Shown piece by piece: positions 1-6,053 of a stretch of 11,171 nucleotides of DNA; positions within the stretch are counted from its first letter, which is position 1, and each line of letters starts with the position of its first letter. Under the pieces are notes generated by a model. The model was not told where the DNA came from. It saw only the letters and a list, made by a program, of their open reading frames with translations, and searched no databases. Source of the stretch: Bacteroidaceae bacterium. GTDB lineage: Bacteria > Bacteroidota > Bacteroidia > Bacteroidales > Bacteroidaceae. The stretch covers positions 1 to 11,171 of the forward strand of contig CAAGNV010000001.1 in NCBI GenBank assembly GCA_900771425.1, in the 5' to 3' direction. The translations under genes and the position numbers were made by a program.

Positions 1-121
1 GATGATACGAGAGATGGCGCATAAGATGCGATGTCACATCCTCCACGCACGAGCCACCACAGAAATAAACGCTCATCAGCGAACGGACAATCTCGCTGAA
101 CTGGTATCCGATGATGCTCCA
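1..121 (-). pseudogene. IS1380-type transposase fragment, N-terminus missing, runs off window
   Basis: Forty minus-strand codons are open from position 121 to the window edge. They begin W-S-I-I-G-Y-Q-F-S-E-I and include RSLMSVYFCGGSCVEDV followed by H-L-M-R-H-L-S. I recognise this as the conserved early part of Bacteroides/Prevotella IS1380-family (DDE) transposases, which normally have about 45-50 residues before it. Here the frame upstream of the Trp codon soon reaches a TAA near 155, and no in-frame ATG precedes the conserved block. The element is therefore truncated at its 5' side, and its 3' side lies outside the window. The only nearby ATG (positions 123-121) is in another frame. The family call is from memory of the motif and was not searched. 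Function is probably lost. Confidence 0.7.
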
Positions 122-135
122 TAGTAAATCTGTTG

Positions 136-143
136 CAAAGGTA
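136..143 (-). promoter_or_regulatory. -7 box TACCTTTG upstream of the transposase fragment
   Basis: On the minus strand the sequence reads TACCTTTG, a perfect match to the Bacteroidetes -7 consensus TAnnTTTG. It lies about 15 nt before the transposase-like codons. No TTTG -33 box is visible at 19-21 nt; that position holds an AT-rich dyad instead. It may be the promoter of a gene that the IS remnant replaced. Confidence 0.45.
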
Positions 144-160
144 GAATTATTTTGTTAAAA

Positions 161-180
161 TTCTATAATTATTTATAGAA
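161..180. promoter_or_regulatory. AT-rich perfect dyad (8-bp arms)
   Basis: TTCTATAA, a 4-nt TTAT centre and TTATAGAA form a perfect inverted repeat. It lies 17 bp upstream of the minus-strand -7 box, where a -33 element or an operator would sit. An AT-rich dyad of this size can arise by chance, so regulatory function is an inference. Confidence 0.35.
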
Positions 181-225
181 ATATGTGATAATGTTCAAAA
201 AAAAGCGACTATTTGATGATTGTTT

Positions 226-283
226 GCGCAGTTGCCTGTCTTGTGAGTAATGTGCTCAAGACTTTGGGATAGGTAACTGACGC
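226..283 (+). other. Strong 58-nt hairpin, candidate structured RNA or mobile-element end
   Basis: GCGCAGTTGCCTGTC (226-240) pairs with GATAGGTAACTG-A-CGC (268-283), giving 15 base pairs with one bulged A at 280. Two of the pairs are G-U when the plus strand is read as RNA; on the minus strand they would be A-C mismatches. That favours a plus-strand transcript. An inner stem is possible between TTG..AG (241-247, TG bulged) and CTCAA (255-259), closing a 7-nt loop at 248-254. No T-run follows, so it is not a classic terminator. No promoter or flanking reading frame explains it, and I do not recognise an RNA family. A folded end of a lost transposon is an alternative. Confidence 0.5.
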
Positions 284-580
284 ATGATAAAAATGAAATG
301 AGCATTACGGGCGTAGTCCGTGAGATACGTCTGACAACAAACCTGAATTTGTGCTAACTTCCTTAATATATCTTACAACACCGACGGTGTAGTAATAAAC
401 TACGTCGTGGTAGTTTACTGCACCGACGCAGTAGTTTACCGCACCGACGGTGTGGTAATTTTACATATGGCTGTATGGCGGAATGGATGAGGTGTGCGTA
501 ATCAATTGATGTGCCTGCAATGTGATTTTCTGACAAGGCATGTTCTTCAGATGAATCGATGGGTGCGGTTGTATGCCTGG
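284..580. other. Intergenic stretch without a convincing gene
   Basis: Apart from the 21-bp array, this stretch shows only a 10-bp palindrome, ATCAATTGAT (501-510), and a short ACGG...CCGT hairpin near 308-322. A minus-strand frame is open for 97 codons across 366-656. It contains no ATG, runs through the terminator at 581-620 and has no promoter, so I do not call it a gene. Confidence 0.6.
379..462. repeat. Four 21-bp imperfect tandem repeats
   Basis: Four consecutive 21-bp units start at 379, 400, 421 and 442. Units 1, 3 and 4 begin CACCGACG; unit 2 is more diverged. The shared pattern is CACCGACGgtGTaGT followed by TTAC or similar. The core ACACCG-A-CGGTGT at 378-390 is a palindrome around one base. 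There are no spacers, so this is not a CRISPR array. I recall similar GC-rich CACCGACG/CGTCGGTG arrays between Prevotella genes, but this was not searched. The 21-bp period equals about two helical turns or seven codons. Confidence 0.75.
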
Positions 581-620
581 AAAAACTAAAACCCGCACTA
601 TCATCGCTGACGGTGCGGGT
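581..620 (-). terminator. Rho-independent terminator for the minus-strand lipocalin-like gene
   Basis: Read on the minus strand, an 8-bp perfect stem (ACCCGCAC, 620-613, with GTGCGGGT, 598-591) encloses a 14-nt loop and is followed by TTTAGTTTTT (590-581). It lies about 97 nt past the stop codon at 718, the right strand and place to end the transcript of that gene and perhaps of the regulator upstream. Confidence 0.8.
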
Positions 621-717
621 ACAGTTATCTATTATAAACCAAAATAAAATATGAAATTATTTACTTGGACTCAACTTATGTCTTTCGTGTAAGTTGATTC
701 CCAGCAAAACTCTTGTG

Positions 718-1257
718 CTACAAGATGTACTTCTTTGCAAGTTCTTGAATGTCTTTAGGATCATTTTTTTGCTTGCACTTCTCGACTATGTAATCAACGA
801 GTTTTGCAGGCATGTCGGTCACTTTGCGCCATAGGTCATGACGATTTTTCCATTGGCCTTCGAAGTGGGTCTTGTCGATCATTATCAGTGAACCATTGCG
901 CCCACATTCGGTGTATTTGCCGTCCTTGAATGTGTAGGTGCCGTATTCGTGGGGCAGTATCTTTACTTCGCTTTCATCGAGCACTACTTCGGCACAGGCA
1001 TATTCTCCGTTGGCACGATATACCTTTACTTGATTGTAGTTGCCGCCGCACTCCATCTTCTTCTCTCCTTCGAATTGCATGGATACCATCACCCATACGC
1101 CGATGAGGTCCTTGTCGGTAGTCTTCTGCTTCACCGATACACTGATGAGATGCTTGTCGGTGGTCTTCTGTTTCGTGGTCTGTGCCATGATGTTTGTAGT
1201 AATACAGATTGCTAACACGAGTGCCACGAGTCTTGCGATTGATTTGTTCTGCTTCAT
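718..1257 (-). CDS. Secreted small lipocalin-like protein (possibly DUF4488-like)
   Basis: This 179-aa protein starts at ATG 1257. The frame is open further upstream, but the first 49 codons lie across the promoter and repeat region, and only this start gives a clean signal peptide: MKQNK, a hydrophobic stretch at about 8-23, then I-M-A before Q26. A 14-residue segment is then duplicated (29-42 and 43-56). From about residue 50 a small beta-rich domain follows, with GVWV at 53-56, a GTYTF-x-DGKYTE strand pair and a Trp-Arg-Lys near its end, as in lipocalin-like Bacteroidetes domains of the DUF4488 kind. The tail is a charged helix. It should be periplasmic. No catalytic residues are evident. 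The upstream minus-strand regulator carries a similar GVWV domain, so the two may be a functional pair. The family name is an inference. Confidence 0.75.
   Translation of the reverse strand: MKQNKSIARLVALVLAICITTNIMAQTTKQKTTDKHLISVSVKQKTTDKDLIGVWVMVSMQFEGEKKMECGGNYNQVKVYRANGEYACAEVVLDESEVKILPHEYGTYTFKDGKYTECGRNGSLIMIDKTHFEGQWKNRHDLWRKVTDMPAKLVDYIVEKCKQKNDPKDIQELAKKYIL
1090..1173 (-). repeat. 42-bp tandem duplication inside the lipocalin-like gene
   Basis: Positions 1132-1173 and 1090-1131 are adjacent 42-bp copies matching at 35 of 42 bases by my count. They encode KQKTTDKHLISVSV and KQKTTDKDLIGVWV. The second copy carries the GVWV that begins the folded domain, while the first has lost the Gly and Trp. 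The duplication keeps the frame and lengthens the linker after the signal peptide. Confidence 0.9.
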
Positions 1258-1303
1258 AATTGAAATTGTTTTAATGGTTAGACATGAAGTTTGAATTCGG
1301 CGG

Positions 1304-1311
1304 CAAAGGTA
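1304..1311 (-). promoter_or_regulatory. Promoter -7 box for the lipocalin-like gene
   Basis: The minus strand reads TACCTTTG, a perfect -7 consensus. A TTGG, a partial -33 match, lies about 19 nt upstream. The expected start site near 1297 would give a leader of about 40 nt to the ATG at 1257. This supports the shorter start, since the longer reading frame would begin upstream of the promoter. Confidence 0.65.
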
Positions 1312-1343
1312 GCAGAACTTGTGCAAGTGACCAAGAATTTTAG

Positions 1344-1419
1344 TTTGCAATTTGTTTGCATTTGAATATGACGGTGCAAATAGGTGTTTGCAAATTGTTT
1401 GCAATTTGTTTGCAAATAG
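1344..1419. repeat. Cluster of TTTGCAA units at 11-bp spacing, candidate operator
   Basis: Two adjacent 11-bp units start at 1344 and 1355 (TTTGCAATTTG, TTTGCATTTGA). Three more start at 1387, 1398 and 1409 (TTTGCAAATTG, TTTGCAATTTG, TTTGCAAATAG). TGCAAATAGGTG occurs at 1375-1386 and again at 1411-1422. The 11-bp step is close to one helical turn. The cluster lies between the regulator stop codon and the promoter at 1304-1311, upstream of the lipocalin-like gene, a fitting place for cooperative binding by the neighbouring regulator. Slippage of AT-rich sequence is the alternative. Confidence 0.5.
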
Positions 1420-1431
1420 GTGCTAAGTCGC

Positions 1432-2448
1432 TTATAACGAAAGAATAAACTCGTCCCAGTCTTTCGCTCCGCCTTTCTTGTGAAATACCTTCGAAAAAAG
1501 TCGGCTGCGTATGCTGCTGACGGTGCTTGTGTCTCGATTCAGTGTGTTGGCAATCTCGGTTGTCGGCACACGAAGCTTGATGAGGAGGCTTGTCTGCATC
1601 TCGGCTTGCGACATAGGATGGAGGTTGAACAGACGGCTGGTGAACCCTGGGTAGGTGCGGTTGACCTGACGTTCGATCTCCTCCCAGTCGGATTGTTTCA
1701 GACGTATGCCGTCGGTGATTTGCCTGCGGAGCATTAGGTAATAGTCGGAGCGGAGGAACTGGTCCTCGACGCTGGTAAGTGCTTCCTGAATGATTATCGG
1801 CCTTTCTTTCCTTTCTTCATTTATTAGTCTTAACTGCTCCTCTATGCGTCGTTTGTTGCGATGCATGTTTACGGCATAGACAGCAAGGAGTGCCAAGGCA
1901 AGGACTATGCACATGATGACGGCTGTAAGACTGTGATTTTCGTTCCTCAGACTGTGTTCGGTCTTTGTGAATATATAGGCATTTCCATCTTCGTCCCATG
2001 TCGTCCCGTTATGCTTGGCTACACCGATGATGTCGCTTACGAATGGGTTGGTGTCGGCGTCCAGCCTGCGCCACTCGTAGATTCTGCCGACGTCAGATAT
2101 GGCTATGGTTGAGTCGCTGCTGACTGTGAACTGATGCTGGTTGCCGTCTTCAAAGTAGATGTATTCGCCGCCTCCTTTATTTATAAGGCTATACCTGCCG
2201 CTGTACGAAGGCGTGAGGGCAAAGCGCTCGGTGTCAGATGATGTCATGGCGACGAAGTAGGTGCTGTCGGTGAATATCTTCAACGGTGCGTGGGTATTGC
2301 CTCCTTGCTTGTACGAGTAATCATAACCCTCGGGTACGTGAATGTTGTCGAGCACCCATACACCGTGCAGGTCGAAGTCTGGAACCTCGTCACCCTTGCA
2401 TGCCACGATGGCGATGACGGTCATCAGTGTGTATAAAATCCTTTTCAT
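1432..2448 (-). CDS. Transmembrane one-component regulator with C-terminal LuxR-like HTH
   Basis: This 338-aa protein begins with a signal sequence ending in a lipobox-like IVAC (Cys17). A lipocalin-like extracytoplasmic domain runs from about 25 to 130 (HGVWV near 28-32, a Trp-Arg-Arg at 126-128). One TM helix spans about 174-194, a charged coiled-coil-like helix 196-225, and a cytoplasmic C-terminal part 250-338. The tail pattern W-E-E-I-E...Y-P-G-F...HPMSQAEM...TTEIANTLNRDTSTVSSIRSRL is the LuxR/GerE-like helix-turn-helix that ends many Bacteroidetes membrane regulators, with recognition near 293-320. I infer that it senses an envelope signal outside and binds DNA inside, with no separate kinase. 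The downstream secreted protein has a related domain and is the best candidate target or partner. The ligand is unknown. If Cys17 is lipidated, the protein would be anchored at both its N-terminus and its TM helix. Confidence 0.8.
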   Translation of the reverse strand: MKRILYTLMTVIAIVACKGDEVPDFDLHGVWVLDNIHVPEGYDYSYKQGGNTHAPLKIFTDSTYFVAMTSSDTERFALTPSYSGRYSLINKGGGEYIYFEDGNQHQFTVSSDSTIAISDVGRIYEWRRLDADTNPFVSDIIGVAKHNGTTWDEDGNAYIFTKTEHSLRNENHSLTAVIMCIVLALALLAVYAVNMHRNKRRIEEQLRLINEERKERPIIIQEALTSVEDQFLRSDYYLMLRRQITDGIRLKQSDWEEIERQVNRTYPGFTSRLFNLHPMSQAEMQTSLLIKLRVPTTEIANTLNRDTSTVSSIRSRLFSKVFHKKGGAKDWDEFILSL

Positions 2449-2472
2449 TTACTGTATCTCTGAATTCTTCTG

Positions 2473-2504
2473 CAAATATACGCCTTTTTGTCTAAACGAC
2501 CAAA
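2473..2504 (-). promoter_or_regulatory. Promoter of the transmembrane regulator
   Basis: On the minus strand a TTTG -33 box (2504-2501) is followed by exactly 20 nt and then TATATTTG (2480-2473). This is an excellent Bacteroidetes promoter. The start codon at 2448 lies 25 nt past the -7 box, giving a short leader of roughly 18 nt. Confidence 0.75.
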
Positions 2505-2553
2505 TATGTCATTGCCATTTTGTCAGTCTTTATGAATGTGGCACGGTGTTTGA

Positions 2554-2562
2554 TAGTCTTTG
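2554..2562 (+). promoter_or_regulatory. Weak candidate -7 region for htpG
   Basis: TAGTCTTTG resembles TAnnTTTG with one extra base and lies 35 nt before the htpG ATG. No -33 TTTG sits at a good distance. No CIRCE (HrcA) repeat is visible, so how htpG is heat-induced here is not shown by the sequence. Confidence 0.3.
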
Positions 2563-2597
2563 GACAGAAACCAAACCAAATCAATAAAAACAAAACA

Positions 2598-4646
2598 ATG
2601 GCAAAAGGTAACATCGGGGTAACCACCGAGAACATATTCCCCGTAATCAAAAAGTTCTTGTATAGTGATCACGACATATTCCTTCGTGAGATTGTCAGCA
2701 ATGCATGCGACGCAACCCAGAAACTCAAAACCCTTGCCCAGCGTGGCGAGATGAAGGAGGACATGGGCGACACTACCGTCCGCGTCAGCATCGACAAAGA
2801 GGCTGGTACTCTGACCGTAAGCGACCGCGGTATCGGTATGACGGAGGAGGAAATAGATAAGTATATCAATCAGATAGCATTCTCAAGCGCCAACGATTTC
2901 CTCGACAAGTATAAGGAGGATGCCAACGCCATCATCGGTCACTTCGGACTCGGATTCTACTCGGCATTCATGGTCAGCAAGCGCGTTGACATCGTCACAA
3001 AGAGTTGGCAGGAAGGTGCAAAGGCTGTAAAATGGTCGTGCGACGGCAGTCCGGAATATACCATCGAGGAGTCTGACAAGCAGGACCGCGGTACCGACAT
3101 CGTGATGTACATCGACGATGAATGCAAGGAATTCCTCGAAGGGGGTAGGGTACAGGAACTCCTGACCAAGTACTGCCACTTCCTCCCTGTAAGCATCGCA
3201 TTCGGAAAGAAGAAGGAATGGAAGGACGGCAAGCAGGTAGAGACCGCCGAGGACAACGTCATCAACAACACCACTCCGCTGTGGACAAAGAAGCCTGCCG
3301 ACCTGAAGGACGAGGACTACAAGGCATTCTACCGCGAACTCTATCCGATGGCAAACGAACCGCTCTTCTGGATTCACCTCAACGTCGATTATCCGTTCAA
3401 CCTCACTGGCGTGCTCTACTTCCCTAAGGTGAACAACCAGATTGAACTCCAGAAGAACAAGATTCAGCTCTACTGCAACCAGGTATTCGTGACCGATTCG
3501 GTCGAAGGCATCGTACCTGACTTCCTCACACTGCTCCATGGCGTCATCGATTCACCCGACATTCCTCTCAACGTGAGCCGCAGCTACCTGCAGAGCGACA
3601 GCAACGTCAAGAAGATTTCCACATACATCACCAAGAAGGTCAGTGACCGCCTGCAGTCAATCTTCAAGCAAGACCGTAAGCAGTTCGAAGAGAAGTGGGA
3701 CGACATCAAGATATTCATCCACTACGGCATGCTCTCACAGCAGGACTACTACGACAAGGCTAAGGCCTATGCCTTGCTGAAGGACACCGAAGGCAAGTAC
3801 TTCACTTACGACGAATACCGCGATCTCATCAAGACAGAACAGACCGACAAGGACGGCAACGTCACCTACCTCTATGCCCAGAACCGCGAGGCACAGTACA
3901 CATACATCAAGGCAGCTCAGGACAAGGGCTACAGCGTACTGCTCATGGACGGTGAACTCGACGCTGCCATGCTTGGACTACTTGAGGAGAAGCAGGAGAA
4001 GACACGCTTCGTACGTGTCGATTCCGACACCGTCGGCCGACTCATTCCGAAGGACGACAACGCAAGCGAGGTGAAGGATGCCGACACCGTCCTCAACTTG
4101 ATGTTCAAGACTCAGATGCCTAAACTCAATAAGGTGGAATTCAACGTCGATGCACAGTCTCTCGGTGCCGACTCTGCCCCTGTGACCATCACCCAGAGCG
4201 AGTATATGCGACGCATGAAGGAGATGGCACGTCTGCAACCAGGTATGTCGTTCTACGGCGAGATGCCAGACATGATGAACATCGTCCTCAATACCGACCA
4301 CCCACTCATCAAGCGTGTGATGGACGAGGGCGAGGCTGCCACTGCCGACGCATTGAAACCTATCGAACAGGAAATCAAGGGACTCGACGCACGCCGTCAG
4401 GTCATCGAACAGGAACAGCGCGACAAGAAGTGGGACGAAATCAGTCAGGAAAGCAAGGACGACCTCGACAAGACTCGCAAAGACATCGATGCCCAGAAGG
4501 CAAAGAAGACTGACGTCGTAGCCGGCTATGCCAAGGACAACTCGACCGTTCACCAGCTCATCGACCTCGCACTCCTGCAAAACGGACTGCTCCAGGGTGA
4601 AGCCCTCAGCAACTTCATCAAGCGAAGCATCGACATCATCAAGTAA
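2598..4646 (+). CDS. htpG: Molecular chaperone HtpG (bacterial Hsp90)
   Basis: This 682-aa protein is a cytosolic ATP-dependent chaperone that works as a dimer, acting late in folding and in stress recovery. The N-terminal ATPase domain (about 1-220) has the GHKL motifs: FLREIVSNACDA with catalytic Glu31 and Asn35, DRGIGM at 76-81 and the GHFGLGFYS lid loop at 114-122. The middle domain (about 230-500) has the catalytic arginine in NVSRSYLQ (Arg328). The C-terminal dimerisation domain ends the protein, without the eukaryotic MEEVD tail, as expected. The frame is open 26 codons upstream of ATG 2598, but that extension is not HtpG-like; MAKGNIGVTTEN is the usual start. The roughly 50-residue charged helix near 590-640 is longer and more Lys/Asp-rich than I expect from the E. 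coli protein. It is monocistronic: a divergent gene lies upstream and a strong terminator downstream. Confidence 0.97.
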   Translation: MAKGNIGVTTENIFPVIKKFLYSDHDIFLREIVSNACDATQKLKTLAQRGEMKEDMGDTTVRVSIDKEAGTLTVSDRGIGMTEEEIDKYINQIAFSSANDFLDKYKEDANAIIGHFGLGFYSAFMVSKRVDIVTKSWQEGAKAVKWSCDGSPEYTIEESDKQDRGTDIVMYIDDECKEFLEGGRVQELLTKYCHFLPVSIAFGKKKEWKDGKQVETAEDNVINNTTPLWTKKPADLKDEDYKAFYRELYPMANEPLFWIHLNVDYPFNLTGVLYFPKVNNQIELQKNKIQLYCNQVFVTDSVEGIVPDFLTLLHGVIDSPDIPLNVSRSYLQSDSNVKKISTYITKKVSDRLQSIFKQDRKQFEEKWDDIKIFIHYGMLSQQDYYDKAKAYALLKDTEGKYFTYDEYRDLIKTEQTDKDGNVTYLYAQNREAQYTYIKAAQDKGYSVLLMDGELDAAMLGLLEEKQEKTRFVRVDSDTVGRLIPKDDNASEVKDADTVLNLMFKTQMPKLNKVEFNVDAQSLGADSAPVTITQSEYMRRMKEMARLQPGMSFYGEMPDMMNIVLNTDHPLIKRVMDEGEAATADALKPIEQEIKGLDARRQVIEQEQRDKKWDEISQESKDDLDKTRKDIDAQKAKKTDVVAGYAKDNSTVHQLIDLALLQNGLLQGEALSNFIKRSIDIIK

Positions 4647-4676
4647 CGTACAGAATCCCCTAATACTGAATAAACT

Positions 4677-4718
4677 GCTCGCGTCAATACCCAAAAGATT
4701 GGCGCGGGCGTTTTTTTT
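4677..4718 (+). terminator. Rho-independent terminator of htpG
   Basis: GCTCGCGTCAAT (4677-4688) pairs with ATTGGCGCGGGC (4698-4709), a 12-bp stem with two G-U pairs and a 9-nt loop. One G and then eight Ts (4711-4718) follow. It begins 31 nt after the htpG stop codon. Confidence 0.93.
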
Positions 4719-4812
4719 GTGGAGTGAGGAAAAAGAATATCCGTACATAGGGATTTGTCGGGCTGCCTATAAAAATAAGTGCAGGGATATCTGGTATATC
4801 ACATTTATTTAT

Positions 4813-4820
4813 TACCTTTG
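4813..4820 (+). promoter_or_regulatory. -7 box for the AraC-type regulator gene
   Basis: TACCTTTG matches the -7 consensus perfectly, with only a poor -33 candidate (CTGG, 4791-4794, 18 nt upstream). The ATG at 4830 lies 9 nt after the box. If transcription starts at the usual distance, the mRNA would have almost no leader. Confidence 0.6.
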
Positions 4821-4829
4821 TGCCCGAAA

Positions 4830-5873
4830 ATGAAAAGTATAGTAACGTCCTTACCGTTCTGCATCTGCCTGTGCTGGTTAGTAACTTTCGGGCTGAACTA
4901 CCGTAACAGTGACCCTGCCAAGCGATTGCTCACGTGGTTCATCGCTACGTGCGCAGTGCTGTATGGCTGTCATGCCGTGTATTTCAATGAGGAGGAGACG
5001 TTGCTGTCGAGGGCACTTTATACCTTCTGCACCCTTTCGGTCTATCCGCTCTACTACATGTACATTTATGTACTCACCACTGGCAAGAGTCCCCGTTGGC
5101 GCCAGTTCGCCGTACTGCTTACGGGCGTGCTCGGCATGGTGCTTGTGGCAACAGACGTTTCCTTCGCTCCTTTATATATTAAGGTGGTGGCACTCGTGCA
5201 GATTGTCATTGTCCTCGTCTTCGGACTTCGCCGTCTGTCGGCTTACAATCGTCAGATTGACAACTTCTATTCCGAGACCGAAGGCTATTCGCTCCGTTCC
5301 GTGTCGCACCTCCTTGTGCTGCTTGCCGTTACGTCGATGAGTTCGGCCGCGGCTAACCTTATCGGGCGCGAGTTCTTCCTGCAGAATCCAAACTACCTGA
5401 CTGTCCCATTCGTCATGTTTTCGTCGATGCTCTTCGGCTTGTTCTACGAAGGCCATCGTCTGGGTTTTCCTGTGCGTACCTTCATTGCTGATGCCGAGGT
5501 GGAAACGCCTGTGAATGAAGTGGACGACACAGTGACGGGACTGAACGAGGTATTGAATGAACGGCTACGCCGAGTGATGACCGAACAGCAGATGTTCCGA
5601 CGTCAGAACCTGAAGGTGACCGACGTGGCGCAGGCCATCGGCAGCTGCCGCACCTATGTGTCGAAGATGATAAATCAGGAATATGGAATGTCTTTTACCG
5701 ATTATATCAACATGTTTCGCGTGGAGTATGCGAAGGAACAGCTGCGTGGCGGCGCTGCCGACGAAACCTTCGAAGCCATAGCCCTCGATGCGGGCTTCTC
5801 CAACCGTGTGTCTTTCTACCGAAACTTCAAGAAAGTTACTGGTGTCTCGCCGAGCGAATGGAATGGCGATTGA
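4830..5873 (+). CDS. AraC-family regulator with seven-helix membrane domain
   Basis: This 347-aa protein starts at ATG 4830, chosen because the longer frame starts upstream of the -7 box. The N-terminal half has about seven hydrophobic helices (roughly 5-22, 32-51, 62-83, 93-110, 115-133, 160-178, 189-207). An acidic linker (about 220-245) leads to a two-motif AraC HTH domain at about 248-345: LKVTDVAQAIGSCRTYVSKM is the first motif, and F-E-A-I-A-L-D-A-G-F-S-N...FYRNFKKVTGVSPSEW is the canonical second. Membrane-embedded AraC regulators of this build are common in Bacteroidetes; their signals are mostly unknown. It is a one-component design: the membrane part senses and the cytoplasmic tail binds DNA. 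The next gene on the same strand encodes a giant secreted protein with operator-like repeats at its promoter, the likely target. Confidence 0.85.
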   Translation: MKSIVTSLPFCICLCWLVTFGLNYRNSDPAKRLLTWFIATCAVLYGCHAVYFNEEETLLSRALYTFCTLSVYPLYYMYIYVLTTGKSPRWRQFAVLLTGVLGMVLVATDVSFAPLYIKVVALVQIVIVLVFGLRRLSAYNRQIDNFYSETEGYSLRSVSHLLVLLAVTSMSSAAANLIGREFFLQNPNYLTVPFVMFSSMLFGLFYEGHRLGFPVRTFIADAEVETPVNEVDDTVTGLNEVLNERLRRVMTEQQMFRRQNLKVTDVAQAIGSCRTYVSKMINQEYGMSFTDYINMFRVEYAKEQLRGGAADETFEAIALDAGFSNRVSFYRNFKKVTGVSPSEWNGD

Positions 5874-5965
5874 CCCCTCTTTACCCTGTACTGACCCCTA
5901 TCTATCCCCCTGTTTACCGCAGATTTGTACGATTTGTAACATTGTTTGTGTGATTTGAAACGCAT

Positions 5966-5988
5966 AAGATAAGGCTTTTCCTTATCTT
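5966..5988. promoter_or_regulatory. Perfect 9-bp dyad overlapping the -7 box
   Basis: AAGATAAGG (5966-5974), five bases CTTTT, then CCTTATCTT (5980-5988) form a perfect inverted repeat. Its right arm covers most of the -7 box at 5983-5990, so a bound protein would block or position RNA polymerase. It would lie just upstream of the transcript start, so it is a DNA site and not an mRNA hairpin. Confidence 0.6.
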
Positions 5989-5990
5989 TG
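5983..5990 (+). promoter_or_regulatory. -7 box for the 1504-aa secreted protein
   Basis: TATCTTTG fits TAnnTTTG perfectly. The nearest TTTG upstream (5954-5957) is 25 nt away, more than the usual 19-21. An activator may be needed. The predicted leader is about 57 nt. Confidence 0.65.
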
Positions 5991-6053
5991 CATTCTAATC
6001 TATGTGAGCAAATCACCAAATCAACATGAACAAATCAACAAAACAATCTTTAT

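Larger units (their letters stand above)
5922..6036. repeat. GATTTG / CAAATC hexamers on both sides of the surface-protein promoter
   Basis: GATTTG occurs at 5922, 5931 and 5952. Its complement CAAATC occurs at 6009, 6017 and 6031. The first two form a tandem 9-bp pair, GATTTGTAC and GATTTGTAA. GTGATTTG (5950-5957) and CAAATCAC (6009-6016) form an 8-bp inverted pair around the -7 box. Binding by the upstream AraC-type regulator is an inference. Confidence 0.5.

Noticed and set aside
379..462. Possible CRISPR array
   Set aside because: The 21-bp units are contiguous with no spacers and there are no cas genes.
366..656. Minus-strand frame open for 97 codons, including H-R-R-C-G-K-type repeats from the 21-bp array
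   Set aside because: It has no ATG, no promoter in place, spans the terminator at 581-620, and the repeats simply lack stops in this frame. Kept only as a possibility.
2449..2597. CIRCE/HrcA operator or sigma-32 promoter upstream of htpG
   Set aside because: No TTAGCACTC-type inverted repeat or heat-shock promoter is seen; only a weak TAnnTTTG-like site.
2883..3539. Long minus-strand open frame opposite htpG (218 codons)
   Set aside because: It is antisense to conserved htpG sequence and resembles no protein; htpG codon bias explains the lack of stops. The same holds for 3978-4748.
6027..6053. Upstream ATG at 6026-6028 as the start of the giant protein
   Set aside because: It is out of frame with the signal peptide; ATG 6054 gives MKKSF and a clean signal sequence.
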